Shown: positions 1 through 9,206, counted from the first letter of the stretch. The stretch: DNA of 64,000 bases from Pseudomonas sp. (GCF_030150285.1 NZ_JASLGE010000070.1:59027-123026); one strand, 5' to 3'. The notes: generated by a model from the letters alone, not told the origin. Translations and numbers: made by a program.

Positions 1-254
1 GCAGCGAAGAAGAAAAGAAAACCGCTGGCGGTATCGTTCTGCCGGGTTCTGCTGCCGAAAAAGCTAACAGTGGTGTAGTGATCGCTGTTGGTTCGGGGCG
101 CGTTCTGGACAACGGTGAAGTCCGCCCGTTGGCTGTTAAAGCGGGTGACAAGGTTGTGTTCGGCCCTTACTCCGGCAGCAACACTGTGAAAGTCGACGGC
201 GAAGACCTGCTGGTAATGGCTGAGAACGAGATTCTCGCTGTTATCGAAGGCTGA
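1..254 (+). CDS. groES: Co-chaperonin GroES, 5' end cut by the window edge
   Basis: The reading frame is open from base 3 and encodes the last 83 residues of the 10-kDa heptameric lid of the GroEL chaperonin. Visible landmarks are the mobile-loop segment with KTAGGIVLPG, then SGVVIAVGSGR, and the conserved end VKVDGEDLLVMAENEILAVI. Full-length GroES is about 97 residues, so roughly the first 14 are missing. The stop is 49 bases before groEL, the normal bacterial groESL operon arrangement. The heat-shock promoter would lie outside the window. Confidence 0.97.
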   Translation, partial: SEEEKKTAGGIVLPGSAAEKANSGVVIAVGSGRVLDNGEVRPLAVKAGDKVVFGPYSGSNTVKVDGEDLLVMAENEILAVIEG

Positions 255-303
255 TTCCCCGCTCATTTTCCCGTTACTCCAAAGTATTTAAGGAATATCG
301 ATC

Positions 304-1947
304 ATGGCTGCTAAAGAAGTTAAATTCGGCGACTCCGCCCGTAAAAAAATGCTCACCGGCGTTAACGTTCTGGCTGACGCAGTAAAAGCGACCCTGGGCC
401 CGAAAGGCCGTAACGTGATCATCGAGAAGAGCTTCGGCGCTCCGACCATCACCAAGGACGGCGTTTCTGTCGCCAAAGAAATCGAACTCGAAGACCGTTT
501 CGAAAACATGGGCGCGCAGCTGGTTAAAGACGTTGCCTCCCGTGCCAACGATGACGCAGGCGACGGTACTACCACCGCCACCGTTCTGGCTCAGTCGATC
601 GTCAACGAAGGCCTGAAAGCCGTCGCTGCCGGTATGAACCCGATGGACCTCAAGCGCGGCATCGACAAGGCGACCATCGCCATCGTCAAAGAGCTGAAAA
701 ACCTGTCCAAGCCATGCGCTGACACCAAGGCTATCGCTCAGGTCGGTACCATCTCTGCCAACTCCGACAGCTCCATCGGCGACATCATCGCTGAAGCCAT
801 GGCTAAAGTCGGCAAAGAAGGCGTGATCACCGTTGAAGAAGGCTCGGGCCTGGAAAACGAACTGTCTGTGGTTGAAGGCATGCAGTTTGACCGCGGTTAC
901 CTGTCCCCTTACTTCGTCAACAAGCCAGACACCATGGTGGCTGAGCTGGACGGCCCGCTGATCCTGTTGGTTGACAAAAAAATCTCCAACATCCGCGAAA
1001 TGCTGCCAGTGCTGGAAGCTGTTGCCAAAGCCGGTCGTCCACTGCTGATCGTGGCTGAAGACGTTGAAGGCGAAGCCCTGGCGACTCTGGTTGTGAACAA
1101 CATGCGCGGTATCGTTAAAGTCGCTGCTGTTAAAGCACCGGGCTTCGGCGATCGTCGCAAGGCCATGCTGCAGGACATCGCTGTTCTGACCGGCGGTACC
1201 GTTATCTCTGAAGAGATCGGCCTGAGCCTGGAAAGCACTACCCTGGAACACCTGGGCAGCGCCAAGCGCGTAACCTTGTCCAAAGAAAACACCATCATCG
1301 TTGACGGTGCTGGCGTACAGGGCGACATCGAAGGCCGTATCGCTCAGATCCGTGCTCAGGTTGCCGAGACGTCTTCGGACTACGACCGTGAAAAACTGCA
1401 AGAGCGTCTGGCCAAGCTGTCGGGCGGCGTTGCAGTGATCAAGGTAGGTGCCGGTTCCGAAGTAGAAATGAAAGAGAAGAAAGCCCGCGTTGAAGACGCC
1501 CTGCACGCAACCCGTGCAGCCGTTGAAGAAGGCGTGGTACCTGGCGGTGGCGTAGCGCTGATTCGTGCGCTGGAAGCCCTGACTGAACTGACCGGCGACA
1601 ACGCTGACCAGAACGTTGGTATCGCTGTTCTGCGTCGTGCCGTTGAAGCCCCTCTGCGTCAAATCGCTGCCAACAGCGGCGACGAGCCAAGCGTTGTGGT
1701 CAACGAAGTCAAGAACGGCAAAGGTAACTACGGTTACAACGCTGCGACTGGCGTGTACGGCGACATGATCGAAATGGGCATCCTGGATCCAACCAAGGTG
1801 ACCCGTTCGGCGCTGCAAGCGGCATCCTCTATCGGCGGTCTGATCCTGACCACCGAAGCGGCCATCGCTGAAGCACCGAGCAAATCGGCTCCAGCTGGCG
1901 GCATGCCAGACATGGGCGGCATGGGTGGTATGGGCGGCATGATGTAA
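304..1947 (+). CDS. groEL: Chaperonin GroEL (Hsp60)
   Basis: This is the 547-residue subunit of the double-ring ATP-dependent chaperonin that folds cytosolic proteins with GroES. The N-terminus AAKEVKFGDSARKKM, the nucleotide-binding stretch GDGTTTATVLA near residues 86-96 and the C-terminal GGM-rich tail ending GGMGGMGGMM are all typical. Length is standard and the frame is intact. The start ATG follows an AAGGA ribosome-binding site. It is the second gene of the groESL operon and is followed directly by a strong intrinsic terminator. Confidence 0.99.
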   Translation: MAAKEVKFGDSARKKMLTGVNVLADAVKATLGPKGRNVIIEKSFGAPTITKDGVSVAKEIELEDRFENMGAQLVKDVASRANDDAGDGTTTATVLAQSIVNEGLKAVAAGMNPMDLKRGIDKATIAIVKELKNLSKPCADTKAIAQVGTISANSDSSIGDIIAEAMAKVGKEGVITVEEGSGLENELSVVEGMQFDRGYLSPYFVNKPDTMVAELDGPLILLVDKKISNIREMLPVLEAVAKAGRPLLIVAEDVEGEALATLVVNNMRGIVKVAAVKAPGFGDRRKAMLQDIAVLTGGTVISEEIGLSLESTTLEHLGSAKRVTLSKENTIIVDGAGVQGDIEGRIAQIRAQVAETSSDYDREKLQERLAKLSGGVAVIKVGAGSEVEMKEKKARVEDALHATRAAVEEGVVPGGGVALIRALEALTELTGDNADQNVGIAVLRRAVEAPLRQIAANSGDEPSVVVNEVKNGKGNYGYNAATGVYGDMIEMGILDPTKVTRSALQAASSIGGLILTTEAAIAEAPSKSAPAGGMPDMGGMGGMGGMM

Positions 1948-1970
1948 GCCAGCCTTACCCCGATACGCCT

Positions 1971-2005
1971 AAGCCCCGCCTGAGTCATCAGGCGGGGCTT
2001 TTTTT
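1971..2005 (+). terminator. Intrinsic terminator of groESL
   Basis: A perfect 10-bp stem (AAGCCCCGCC / GGCGGGGCTT) with a 10-base loop is followed by a run of T. It lies 23 bases after the groEL stop. Confidence 0.93.
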
Positions 2006-2077
2006 GTGGCTGGCGTTTACTCCCGACTCACCTTATGGGCATGAGGCAGGTCAGTTGCATGTTTCGGGCTGTGGCAA

Positions 2078-4027
2078 TTACGGCTTCGACCGTTGCACGG
2101 TTGTGTTTTCCAGGGGGGGCCAGCCCAGCAACTGCTGTTTGTAACCGTAGCTTGCCGCCTGATAGTAAGTGATTGCTCGCTCAATCAGAGGGTCGGTCGC
2201 GGGGACGTGGGATTCAATGCTGGTGGTCTGGGCATCGTCATGTCGGCGCAGGCCCTTGCGGGGGCTGAGAATGGCCAGGTCTTTACCGTCAAACAACCCC
2301 AGATGCTGATAGTTGCCAACCACGACACGGGCAGGCAGCGGGTTGTCCAGTAGCAGGTTGCGGCCAAAAAAGGTGGACTGGTAATCCAGGTTCAATAAGC
2401 CGAGCAGTGTTGGTGCCAGGTCAATCTGGCTGGCCAGGTGTGGGTTCTCACGGGCACCAATCAAGGCGGGTGCGTAAATAAACAGAGGAATCTGATAGTT
2501 GGCGATTGGCAGGTCTTCCTTGCCGGCACTGCCCGCCGTATGGTCCGCCACGAAAACAAAGATCGTGTTATCAAACCATGGCTTTTTGCGGGCCTGGGCA
2601 AGGAACTGGCCAATAGCATAGTCGGTGTATTTCACCGCACCGTCGCGGCCTTTACCCGATTGGATGTCGATTCGGTCATCCGGGTAGGTGTAAGGGCGGT
2701 GGTTCGACGTGGTCATCAACTGCAGTAGAAATGGCTTTTGCCGGGCGTAGTCAGCGTCGGCCAGCTTCAACGTTTCGCGGTAGAGATCTTCGTCAGCCAT
2801 GCCCCAGGCGTTTTTGAAGTGGATATCGGCTTCATTCACGCTGCTTTGATCAACAACGCGATACCCGTTGCCGCTGAAAAACGCGTTCATATTGTCGAAG
2901 TAGCCGCGGCCGCCGTAGACAAACACGCTGTCATAACCCACCGCACTGAGCTGTTGACCCAGGCTGGCAAAGCCGCTTTCGCGTCCGATGCGTTTTACGA
3001 TAGAGCGCCCAGGCGTTGGTGGAATCGCCAGGGTAATGGCCTCAAGCCCACGATCGGTGCGGGTGCCGGTGGCGTAGAAGTTATTGAAGTACAGGCTCTG
3101 CTTGCGTAACTGATCCAGATTCGGGGTCAGGTTGCGATCATCACCGTTGCTGCCCAAGTACTTGGCACTCAGGCTTTCAATGGTCACCAGCACAATATTG
3201 GGTTGGCGCGGTGTGCCCGGGTTGTCGATATTGCGGCGAATATCCAGCGCGTTGGTGCCCACAAATGTGGCGTTGGGCTCTGCCAGTTCACGGCGCAATT
3301 GTTTGGCCACTATTTCGTCAGGCAGGCTGGCGTAAAACTGCTGGTAATCCAGTTCATTGTTACGAAACGCAGCGAAGAACTGGTACGGCCCGTTGTTCGC
3401 CAGTTCGCGCTGATAGGTGTTCCCCCCTTGGCCGCGCGGGTCATTCTGATCGAGCAGTTGCAGGCTCACACCCGCCAACACCACCAGGCCAGCAAGTGCT
3501 GCGAGGCGTTCGCGAAGATCGGGCAAGGGCGCATTCATCGCGGCCTTGAAAGGTTTTCGTAGCGCGAGACTCAGAACGATTGCGACACCGGCAATGGCGC
3601 TGAGCAGCAGGCCGACAGGGTAGGACTCCAGCACGTTGTTTAGCACTTCATCGGAGTAGACCAGGTAGTCAACCGCGATAAAGTTAAAGCGCACGCCGAA
3701 TTCATCCCAGAATAAAAATTCTGCGACCGCCGTGAACAGCATGACGAACAGGCTGAGACTCAGCAGGCCTTGCAACCACCACTGATGCCCGCGCCGATGC
3801 CACACCTGGGGCGGGCACAGCAGCAGATAGAGGCCCAGCGGCAGGGCGGCATAGGTCAGAAAGCCTGCATCGTAGAGCAGGCCAAAACCGAAAACAGGCA
3901 ACCAATGGCTGCCGGCCTCCGGGAGGTGGGTGGCCAGTAAAACACCTCGGGTGACCAGAAATATGGCCAACCAGCAGCCCGTCAACAGAAAGAGGTAGCG
4001 CATTGGCGCGGTGTCAAGCAGACGCAT
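2078..4027 (-). CDS. LTA synthase family membrane sulfatase/phosphotransferase
   Basis: The 649-residue protein has about five N-terminal membrane helices (roughly residues 8-170), then a periplasmic alkaline-phosphatase-superfamily domain. PNIVLVTIESLSAKYLG near residue 275 carries the metal-binding Glu. ATGTRTDRGLEAI near 320 holds the likely nucleophile Thr. FVFVADHT near 495 carries a metal Asp/His pair. Gram-negative members transfer phosphoglycerol or phosphoethanolamine groups to envelope glycans or lipids; the substrate here cannot be read from sequence. It is divergent from colRS, whose regulon concerns the envelope. Start choice is uncertain: a second ATG at 4003 also lacks a strong ribosome site. 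Confidence 0.85.
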   Translation of the reverse strand: MRLLDTAPMRYLFLLTGCWLAIFLVTRGVLLATHLPEAGSHWLPVFGFGLLYDAGFLTYAALPLGLYLLLCPPQVWHRRGHQWWLQGLLSLSLFVMLFTAVAEFLFWDEFGVRFNFIAVDYLVYSDEVLNNVLESYPVGLLLSAIAGVAIVLSLALRKPFKAAMNAPLPDLRERLAALAGLVVLAGVSLQLLDQNDPRGQGGNTYQRELANNGPYQFFAAFRNNELDYQQFYASLPDEIVAKQLRRELAEPNATFVGTNALDIRRNIDNPGTPRQPNIVLVTIESLSAKYLGSNGDDRNLTPNLDQLRKQSLYFNNFYATGTRTDRGLEAITLAIPPTPGRSIVKRIGRESGFASLGQQLSAVGYDSVFVYGGRGYFDNMNAFFSGNGYRVVDQSSVNEADIHFKNAWGMADEDLYRETLKLADADYARQKPFLLQLMTTSNHRPYTYPDDRIDIQSGKGRDGAVKYTDYAIGQFLAQARKKPWFDNTIFVFVADHTAGSAGKEDLPIANYQIPLFIYAPALIGARENPHLASQIDLAPTLLGLLNLDYQSTFFGRNLLLDNPLPARVVVGNYQHLGLFDGKDLAILSPRKGLRRHDDAQTTSIESHVPATDPLIERAITYYQAASYGYKQQLLGWPPLENTTVQRSKP

Positions 4028-4232
4028 GAGTGTTGTTCCATAAGCCCGTAGGGGGGGCGCGAGTCTGCGGGTGCCACTGTGTGGGGGTTGTGAACCTCAG
4101 GTAAAAAACTCGTTAAGTTCATCCTGCGGTTAACTAAATAGCGTATGAGCCCTGCAACGCTGGTTCTCTGCGGTTCTTCGCCTTAAGCTTCGCAGGCCAA
4201 GACGGCTGTCACTGCGTAACGGGAGAGTGCCC

Positions 4233-4916
4233 ATGAGAATTCTATTGGTCGAAGACAACCGCGATATCCTTGCCAACCTGGCGGATTACCTGGGGCTCAA
4301 AGGGTATACCGTTGATTGCGCGCAGGACGGCTTGTCCGGTCTGCACCTGGCGGCCACCGAGCACTACGACTTGATCGTGCTCGACATCATGTTGCCGGGT
4401 ATTGACGGTTACACTCTGTGCAAGCGTCTGCGCGAAGATGCCCGTCGTGACACCCCGGTGATCATGTTGACGGCGCGCGACCAGTTGGACGACCGGCTGC
4501 AAGGCTTCAAGTCGGGCGCGGATGATTACTTGCTAAAACCCTTTGCTCTCTCGGAGCTTGCGGCGCGAATCGAAGCGGTGTTGCGTCGAGCCCAGGGCGG
4601 CGGGCGGCGAGAGCTACAAGTAAGCGATTTGAAATACGACCTCGATACCCTTGAAGTGACGCGCGAAGGACGCCTGCTCAAACTTAACCCGGTAGGCCTC
4701 AAACTGCTGGCAGTGCTGATGCAAAAAAGCCCTCATGTGCTGCGCCGCGAAGTGCTCGAAGAGGCGTTGTGGGGCGATGACTGCCCGGACAGCGATAGCT
4801 TGCGCAGCCACGTGCACCAGTTGCGCCAGGTGATCGACAAACCGTTTGGAAAGCCGCTGTTGCAAACCGTTCATGGTGTGGGCTACCGCCTCGCCGAGGC
4901 CCGCGATGGAGTTTAA
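4233..4916 (+). CDS. colR: Response regulator ColR
   Basis: This OmpR/PhoB-type regulator has 227 residues. The receiver domain (1-115) has acidic residues E7/D8, phospho-acceptor D51 in LIVLDIMLPG and the conserved Lys of LKPF. The C-terminal winged helix ends HGVGYRLAE. The ATG at 4233 follows GGGAGAG by 6-7 bases and is preferred over an in-frame GTG at 4227. The sequence closely matches ColR of P. putida and P. fluorescens, which controls envelope and LPS-modification genes and is needed for root colonisation and tolerance to excess Zn/Fe. It overlaps colS by 11 bases. Confidence 0.95.
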   Translation: MRILLVEDNRDILANLADYLGLKGYTVDCAQDGLSGLHLAATEHYDLIVLDIMLPGIDGYTLCKRLREDARRDTPVIMLTARDQLDDRLQGFKSGADDYLLKPFALSELAARIEAVLRRAQGGGRRELQVSDLKYDLDTLEVTREGRLLKLNPVGLKLLAVLMQKSPHVLRREVLEEALWGDDCPDSDSLRSHVHQLRQVIDKPFGKPLLQTVHGVGYRLAEARDGV

Positions 4917-6186
4917 GCAAAGCCTCGCTCAGCGGATCATCATTGCCTTTGCCTTGATGAGCGCGCTGGTAGCGGGCACCTTCGCAATAGGCATTGTCGC
5001 CACGGTGCATCTGGTCGAAGAAAAACTGATCTCGGCGGGGCTGGGTGGCGACTTGCAGCGTCTGTTGTTGATGGACAATGTTGCTGATTGGAACCATCGG
5101 CCCGAGCCTGACCAGCTGTTCTACTACAGCGGGGGCCGTGGCGATTTTGCGTTGCCCAAGGACCTTCGTCACCTGGATCCCGGCTTTCATGAGGTGTTTC
5201 GCGATCAACTGTCGTATCACGCCATGGTTGAAGTGGTCGACGGTCGACGTTATGTGTTGCTACAGGATCAGAGCGACTTTGAAGAGCGCGAGCGGGTGTT
5301 GTTTGCCGTCGTGGTCGTCGGTTTTGTGCTGGCCCTGGCGTTGGCAGTCTTTTTGGGCTGGGTGTTGGCCCGCCGGGTGATGGCCCCCGTGGTACGTCTG
5401 GCACGGCAAGTGCGCCATCGCGATCAACTGCTGGGGCTGGCACCGCCTTTGGCCCCGGATTATGCCGCCGATGAAGTGGGCGAACTGGCCGTAGCCTTTG
5501 ATGCCACCCTGGGCCGTTTGCGGGACACCCTGACCCGCGAACGCTTGTTCACCAGTGACGTCAGTCATGAGTTACGCACCCCCTTAATGGTCCTGGCCAG
5601 CTCCTGCGAGCTGCTGCTGGAAAGCCCTTCGCTGGATCAGCGCAGCCGCTCGCAGGTTGAGCGTATTTCCCGCGCATGCGAAGAGATGCGTGAGCTGGTG
5701 CAAACCTTCCTGATGTTGGCCCGTGCTCAGCATGAAGATGCCAGCATGTCGCCTACGACCACATTGACCACGGTGGCAGAAGGCCTGATCAGCCTGTGGC
5801 GTGGCCCCATTGAGGCGAAGGGGCTGACGTTGATTTATGAGCCCGGCAACCCCCTGGAAACCCGTTACAACGCAACTTTTTTGCACGCAGTGATGGGTAA
5901 TCTCTTGCGCAATGCCTTGCACTACACCGATACCGGGTTTATCCGTTTAACCCTTGAGTCTTCCAGCTTTGTGGTCGAAGACAGCGGTGTGGGCATTCCT
6001 GAAGAAAAACGCCAAGCGATGTTTCAGCCGTTTGTACGCGGCAGTGAAAAGCGCGGAGAGGGGCTGGGGCTTGGCCTTTCACTGGTGCAGCGCATTTGTG
6101 ACAGCCAGGGCTGGCGCGTAACGCTGACCACCATGGAACCCAATGGTTGCCGTTTTCGGGTTGAGCTGGGTCCTTACGATACATGA
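4906..6186 (+). CDS. colS: Sensor histidine kinase ColS
   Basis: This is a 426-residue inner-membrane kinase with TM1 (about 10-33), a periplasmic sensor (34-131), TM2 (about 132-155), HAMP, then HisKA with phospho-His H221 in TSDVSHELRTPL and an ATPase domain (SGVGIPEEK, GLGLGLSLV). The periplasmic part has H35, E38, H95, E96, H105 and the pair E126/E129 (EERE). These match the residues and ExxE motif reported for Fe(III)/Zn(II) sensing by P. putida ColS, so the metal site looks intact. The start at 4906 lies inside the end of colR; a longer upstream frame is just colR sequence. Confidence 0.95.
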   Translation: MEFKQSLAQRIIIAFALMSALVAGTFAIGIVATVHLVEEKLISAGLGGDLQRLLLMDNVADWNHRPEPDQLFYYSGGRGDFALPKDLRHLDPGFHEVFRDQLSYHAMVEVVDGRRYVLLQDQSDFEERERVLFAVVVVGFVLALALAVFLGWVLARRVMAPVVRLARQVRHRDQLLGLAPPLAPDYAADEVGELAVAFDATLGRLRDTLTRERLFTSDVSHELRTPLMVLASSCELLLESPSLDQRSRSQVERISRACEEMRELVQTFLMLARAQHEDASMSPTTTLTTVAEGLISLWRGPIEAKGLTLIYEPGNPLETRYNATFLHAVMGNLLRNALHYTDTGFIRLTLESSSFVVEDSGVGIPEEKRQAMFQPFVRGSEKRGEGLGLGLSLVQRICDSQGWRVTLTTMEPNGCRFRVELGPYDT

Positions 6187-6380
6187 CCTTAAGGCCCCGG
6201 CGCGTGCGTTGCGGGCCAGGCCACCGCCTTCTGTTTGTTCCGTCGCAAAGCCCTGCCCAGGGTGTTGCGTTTGCACCGCTTCGCTAAAAAAGTGGTCCGA
6301 GGCACGGAATTTTCACCCAATGATGACCTGATGCAGACCTTCACCTGATTAATGTAGCGCCTACAGGCTTCAGGAGAACT

Positions 6381-7064
6381 ATGATGCGTCCTGCAATTAA
6401 ACTCGAATTTTCTGACAAGTACGATTTACAACACGCGGCCGAGTACCTGGAGAAACATCAGGACGGCCTTGCACGACGTCTGTCCCATAAACGTGACGAG
6501 CAGTTGGCGCGCAGGGCTTTGGCGTTGGTCGGCGAGCCCGCATCGGTGCTGGATTTGCCGTGTGGAGCCGGGCGTTTCTGGCCTTTGTTGGCCGAGAAGC
6601 CAAACCGCACCATTATTGCAGCGGACAATTCGGCTTCAATGCTGGAGGTGGCGGTGCGTGCACAACCGTACGAAGTGGTTAAGCGGGTACGCTGTTTGCA
6701 AACATCGGCATTTGATATCAATTTGCCGGATGATGCAGTCGACAGTATTTTTTGTATGCGTCTGTTGCATCACATTGGCGATGCAAGCCACCGAATGGCG
6801 CTGTTGCAAGAGCTTCACCGGGTCACGCGCGACAGTTTAGTGGTGTCACTGTGGGTTGATGGCAATTTCAAAGCCTGGAAACGCCAGCGCCTTGAACGTC
6901 AGCGGCACGTGGACGGTGGGGCTCAGGGTTACCAAAACCGTTTTGTGTTACCGGCGGCCACCGTTGAGGCGGAATTTAAAAAGGCTGGGTTTACGGTGCA
7001 AAAACATCTGGATTTTCTCCCGTTCTATGCGATGTGGCGGGTTTACATTTTACGCAAGAGGTAG
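6381..7064 (+). CDS. Class I SAM-dependent methyltransferase (orf222-type) of the col cluster
   Basis: The protein has 227 residues. The SAM-binding motif VLDLPCGAGRFWPLLA lies near residues 53-68 and IAADNSASMLEVA near 76-88, followed by the typical DSIFCMRLLHHIGD motif near 113. The start follows AGGAGA. It corresponds to the orf222 gene downstream of colRS in P. fluorescens and lies 3 bases before the LPS kinase gene, so co-transcription is likely. An envelope substrate, possibly LPS core, is inferred from context only. Confidence 0.85.
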   Translation: MMRPAIKLEFSDKYDLQHAAEYLEKHQDGLARRLSHKRDEQLARRALALVGEPASVLDLPCGAGRFWPLLAEKPNRTIIAADNSASMLEVAVRAQPYEVVKRVRCLQTSAFDINLPDDAVDSIFCMRLLHHIGDASHRMALLQELHRVTRDSLVVSLWVDGNFKAWKRQRLERQRHVDGGAQGYQNRFVLPAATVEAEFKKAGFTVQKHLDFLPFYAMWRVYILRKR

Positions 7065-7067
7065 TTC

Positions 7068-7784
7068 ATGACCGTTGATTTTGTATCACCCACGCAAACT
7101 GCGCCCGAAAACTGCTTTGAGTTTTACTGGGATCAACACGGCGAGTGGGTTGAAGAACCGAATCAGCGTCGCGGGGGAGAGAGTGGTGTACAGCGTCTTA
7201 ATGAGGCCGGTGGCCGGTTGCTGTATGCCAAGCGGCAGATAGGGCACACCTACCGCAGTTGGCGTTACCCGCTGGGCCGGCCAACAGTCTTGCGTGAGCA
7301 GGATGCGTTGCTGGCCCTCAGCCGCTTGGGCGTCGGGGTGCCGGACTTGGTGTTTTGCGGCGCGCAGCAAGGGGCAGACAAACAATGGCGTGCCTTGCTG
7401 GTGACAGCTGCCCTGGATGGTTTTGTTGAAATTGACACCTGGTATGCGGCGGGCGAGCGTGAGCGGTTGGGCGAAGTGGTTCATGAGCGTGTGCTGGAAA
7501 CCATCGCCCAGACCTTGGCGCGCATGCATTTGGGGCGCTGGCAGCATGGCTGTTTATACCCCAAGCATGTTTTTGTACGGGTCATCGGCAGTGACGATAA
7601 TGCCAAGGTGGAAGTGGCCTTGCTCGACCTTGAAAAAAGCCGCCAACGACTGACTGCGCACAAGGCGGCGTCTCACGACCTCAAACAGCTGCGTCGCCAT
7701 TCGTCGTGGAATACAGAGGACTGGCAAAAATTGAACTACTTTTACGCCAAGGTGTTTGGCAGCGCCATCAAAGGGTTACGATGA
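7068..7784 (+). CDS. inaA: Lipopolysaccharide kinase InaA family
   Basis: This 238-residue protein has a Kdo/WaaP-like kinase fold. Visible landmarks are a Lys-containing strand (LLYAKRQIGHTYRS), a catalytic-loop-like MHLGRWQHGCLYPKHVFV near 160, and VALLDLEKSRQR near 185, where the Asp corresponds to a kinase DFG-like metal ligand. Family members phosphorylate LPS core heptose. It is the third gene of the col cluster (colR-colS-methyltransferase-inaA), in keeping with ColR control of outer-membrane integrity. Its stop overlaps the start of the next small gene (ATGATGA). Confidence 0.87.
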   Translation: MTVDFVSPTQTAPENCFEFYWDQHGEWVEEPNQRRGGESGVQRLNEAGGRLLYAKRQIGHTYRSWRYPLGRPTVLREQDALLALSRLGVGVPDLVFCGAQQGADKQWRALLVTAALDGFVEIDTWYAAGERERLGEVVHERVLETIAQTLARMHLGRWQHGCLYPKHVFVRVIGSDDNAKVEVALLDLEKSRQRLTAHKAASHDLKQLRRHSSWNTEDWQKLNYFYAKVFGSAIKGLR

Positions 7785-7999
7785 TGAAACGAGAAATAGC
7801 TCGAAGTTTGTTTCTGCTGGGGGCACTGGCGGTTGCCTCTGTGGCGTTGGCCGCCTGGGAGGAACCGGGCACTCAGGTGATCAGCGCCACCGCAAATGGT
7901 GCGCATTGCCCTTTGCCGCGTGCGGTGAAAGTGGCGTCCGTTGCACAACCCGATCACCAACTGTTGCTGTTCATGTTTGGCATGGCGCAAGGCAAATAA
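7781..7999 (+). CDS. Small secreted protein at the end of the col cluster
   Basis: This is a 72-residue protein whose ATG overlaps the inaA stop, implying translational coupling. Residues 1-24 form a signal peptide (MKR...LFLLGALAVASVALA) with a likely cut before AWEEPG. The mature part is about 48 residues with a single Cys (NGAHCPLP). I do not recognise a family. P. putida carries a small ORF at the same position downstream of inaA that is reported in the ColR regulon, so an envelope role is plausible but unproven. Confidence 0.75.
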   Translation: MMKREIARSLFLLGALAVASVALAAWEEPGTQVISATANGAHCPLPRAVKVASVAQPDHQLLLFMFGMAQGK

Positions 8000-8030
8000 T
8001 CGCCAAGCGGTTGGGGCATACGCCCATCAC

Positions 8031-8083
8031 CCAGGCCCAAGCCAGATCCGCTGGGCATTACAGCGGATCTGGCTTGGGCCTGG
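8031..8083. repeat. Perfect 23-bp inverted repeat between convergent genes
   Basis: Left arm 8031-8053 and right arm 8061-8083 are exact reverse complements, separated by a 7-base loop (GGCATTA). It lies between the small col-cluster gene (ends 7999) and the DUF1513 gene (ends 8095 on the other strand). No T-run follows either side, so a classic intrinsic terminator is not obvious. A bidirectional transcript-end hairpin or 3'-stabilising structure is the simplest idea. Confidence 0.9.
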
Positions 8084-8094
8084 CTTTGCGCGTG

Positions 8095-9192
8095 CTATAT
8101 CACGTGTAAGTGGTTGTCCCACAGCCCGGCCGGTAACTCTAGCGGCTTGGCGGTCAGTTCGGCTTGGCGGCAATCGTAAAAACGGCAGCGACCCTGCCCG
8201 GATGTCACCACAAACCCATCGTTTACCGCGCCAACACCTGCGCAATCGGGCAACGGTGCATCGAGGCGCAGCGCGCCGCTGTCCAGGTCCCATACAAAGA
8301 ACCGGTTGCCACGCGGCGCAGTCAGTGCCACCAGACGTAATTCGCTGTGCACCGCCACGCTGGCCGTGTAATGGCCCATGGCGCGCAACTGGGGTTCTGC
8401 CACGGGAAACGGCTGAAAAGGCTGCCCCGGACGTTTGATGGCCAGCAGTTCGGACAACTCATGGGCGTCGCCCATAAATTGCTGACACGCCACGATGGTG
8501 CCGTCGGTGGCAATACCCAAATGGCGCACGCTGTTCATCTGCTGGCTCAGGGTTTCCTTGCTCAGCAGGGTACCGTCGCGCTGCATCAGCACCAGGCTGG
8601 GTTCCATGGCGTTGAGGTTCATTTCGACGCGGCTTTCAGCTTCGGTGCGGATGCCGCCGTTTGCCACCACCAGTGTTTCACCGTCCGGCATCCACGACAC
8701 CTGATGCGGGCCTACCCCATGGGTCGGGATCTCGCCCGCGTGCACCAGCCGGTCGCCTTCGAAACGATACACCCCGAGCAAACCGCGACCGGGATCGAGG
8801 GTGTCATTTTCGGTCGTGTACAGCCATTCGCCGTCTTTATGGATCACGGCGTGACCATAAAAATGGCGGTTGGGCAGGGACTTCAGGGTTTGCAGCAGTT
8901 GCCCGTCGTTCAGGTTGATCAAGTAGCTTTCAGTGCCAGGGCGACGGGCCACGAACAGCGCAATGGGGTGCGTGGGGTGGTTGATGATGTCATGGCAGCG
9001 TTGGGCGACTTTCGTACTGAACACCTGAGTGCCATCCAGCCGATAGCCCACGGCATAGTGATTGCCGTCCACATCATCACGGGCACTCAGCAGCAGTGGG
9101 CTCTGGCCTCTTTGCTTGAACAGCGACCAGCCGCCCAATGTCATGGCGCTCAGCAATACACCACCGAGTTTGAGAGCTTGCCTGCGCATCAT
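8095..9192 (-). CDS. DUF1513 family Tat-exported beta-propeller protein
   Basis: This 365-residue protein has a twin-arginine signal (MMRRQALKLGGVLLSAMTLGG). The body looks like repeated beta-propeller blades, for example DGEWLYTTENDTLDPGRGLLGVY and WMPDGETLVVANGGI. ATG 9192/9189 follows AAGGAAGG; a TTG at 9210 would start upstream of that ribosome site and is rejected. It is the last gene of a minus-strand cluster with imelysins and a di-heme oxidoreductase, a recurrent pseudomonad grouping tied to iron. Its biochemical activity is unknown. Confidence 0.88.
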   Translation of the reverse strand: MMRRQALKLGGVLLSAMTLGGWSLFKQRGQSPLLLSARDDVDGNHYAVGYRLDGTQVFSTKVAQRCHDIINHPTHPIALFVARRPGTESYLINLNDGQLLQTLKSLPNRHFYGHAVIHKDGEWLYTTENDTLDPGRGLLGVYRFEGDRLVHAGEIPTHGVGPHQVSWMPDGETLVVANGGIRTEAESRVEMNLNAMEPSLVLMQRDGTLLSKETLSQQMNSVRHLGIATDGTIVACQQFMGDAHELSELLAIKRPGQPFQPFPVAEPQLRAMGHYTASVAVHSELRLVALTAPRGNRFFVWDLDSGALRLDAPLPDCAGVGAVNDGFVVTSGQGRCRFYDCRQAELTAKPLELPAGLWDNHLHVI

Positions 9193-9206
9193 CGAACCTT
9201 CCTTTA

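Noticed and set aside
274..1818. 514-residue open frame antisense to groEL
   Set aside because: It is a by-product of strong codon bias in the highly expressed groEL gene; no ribosome site or family match.
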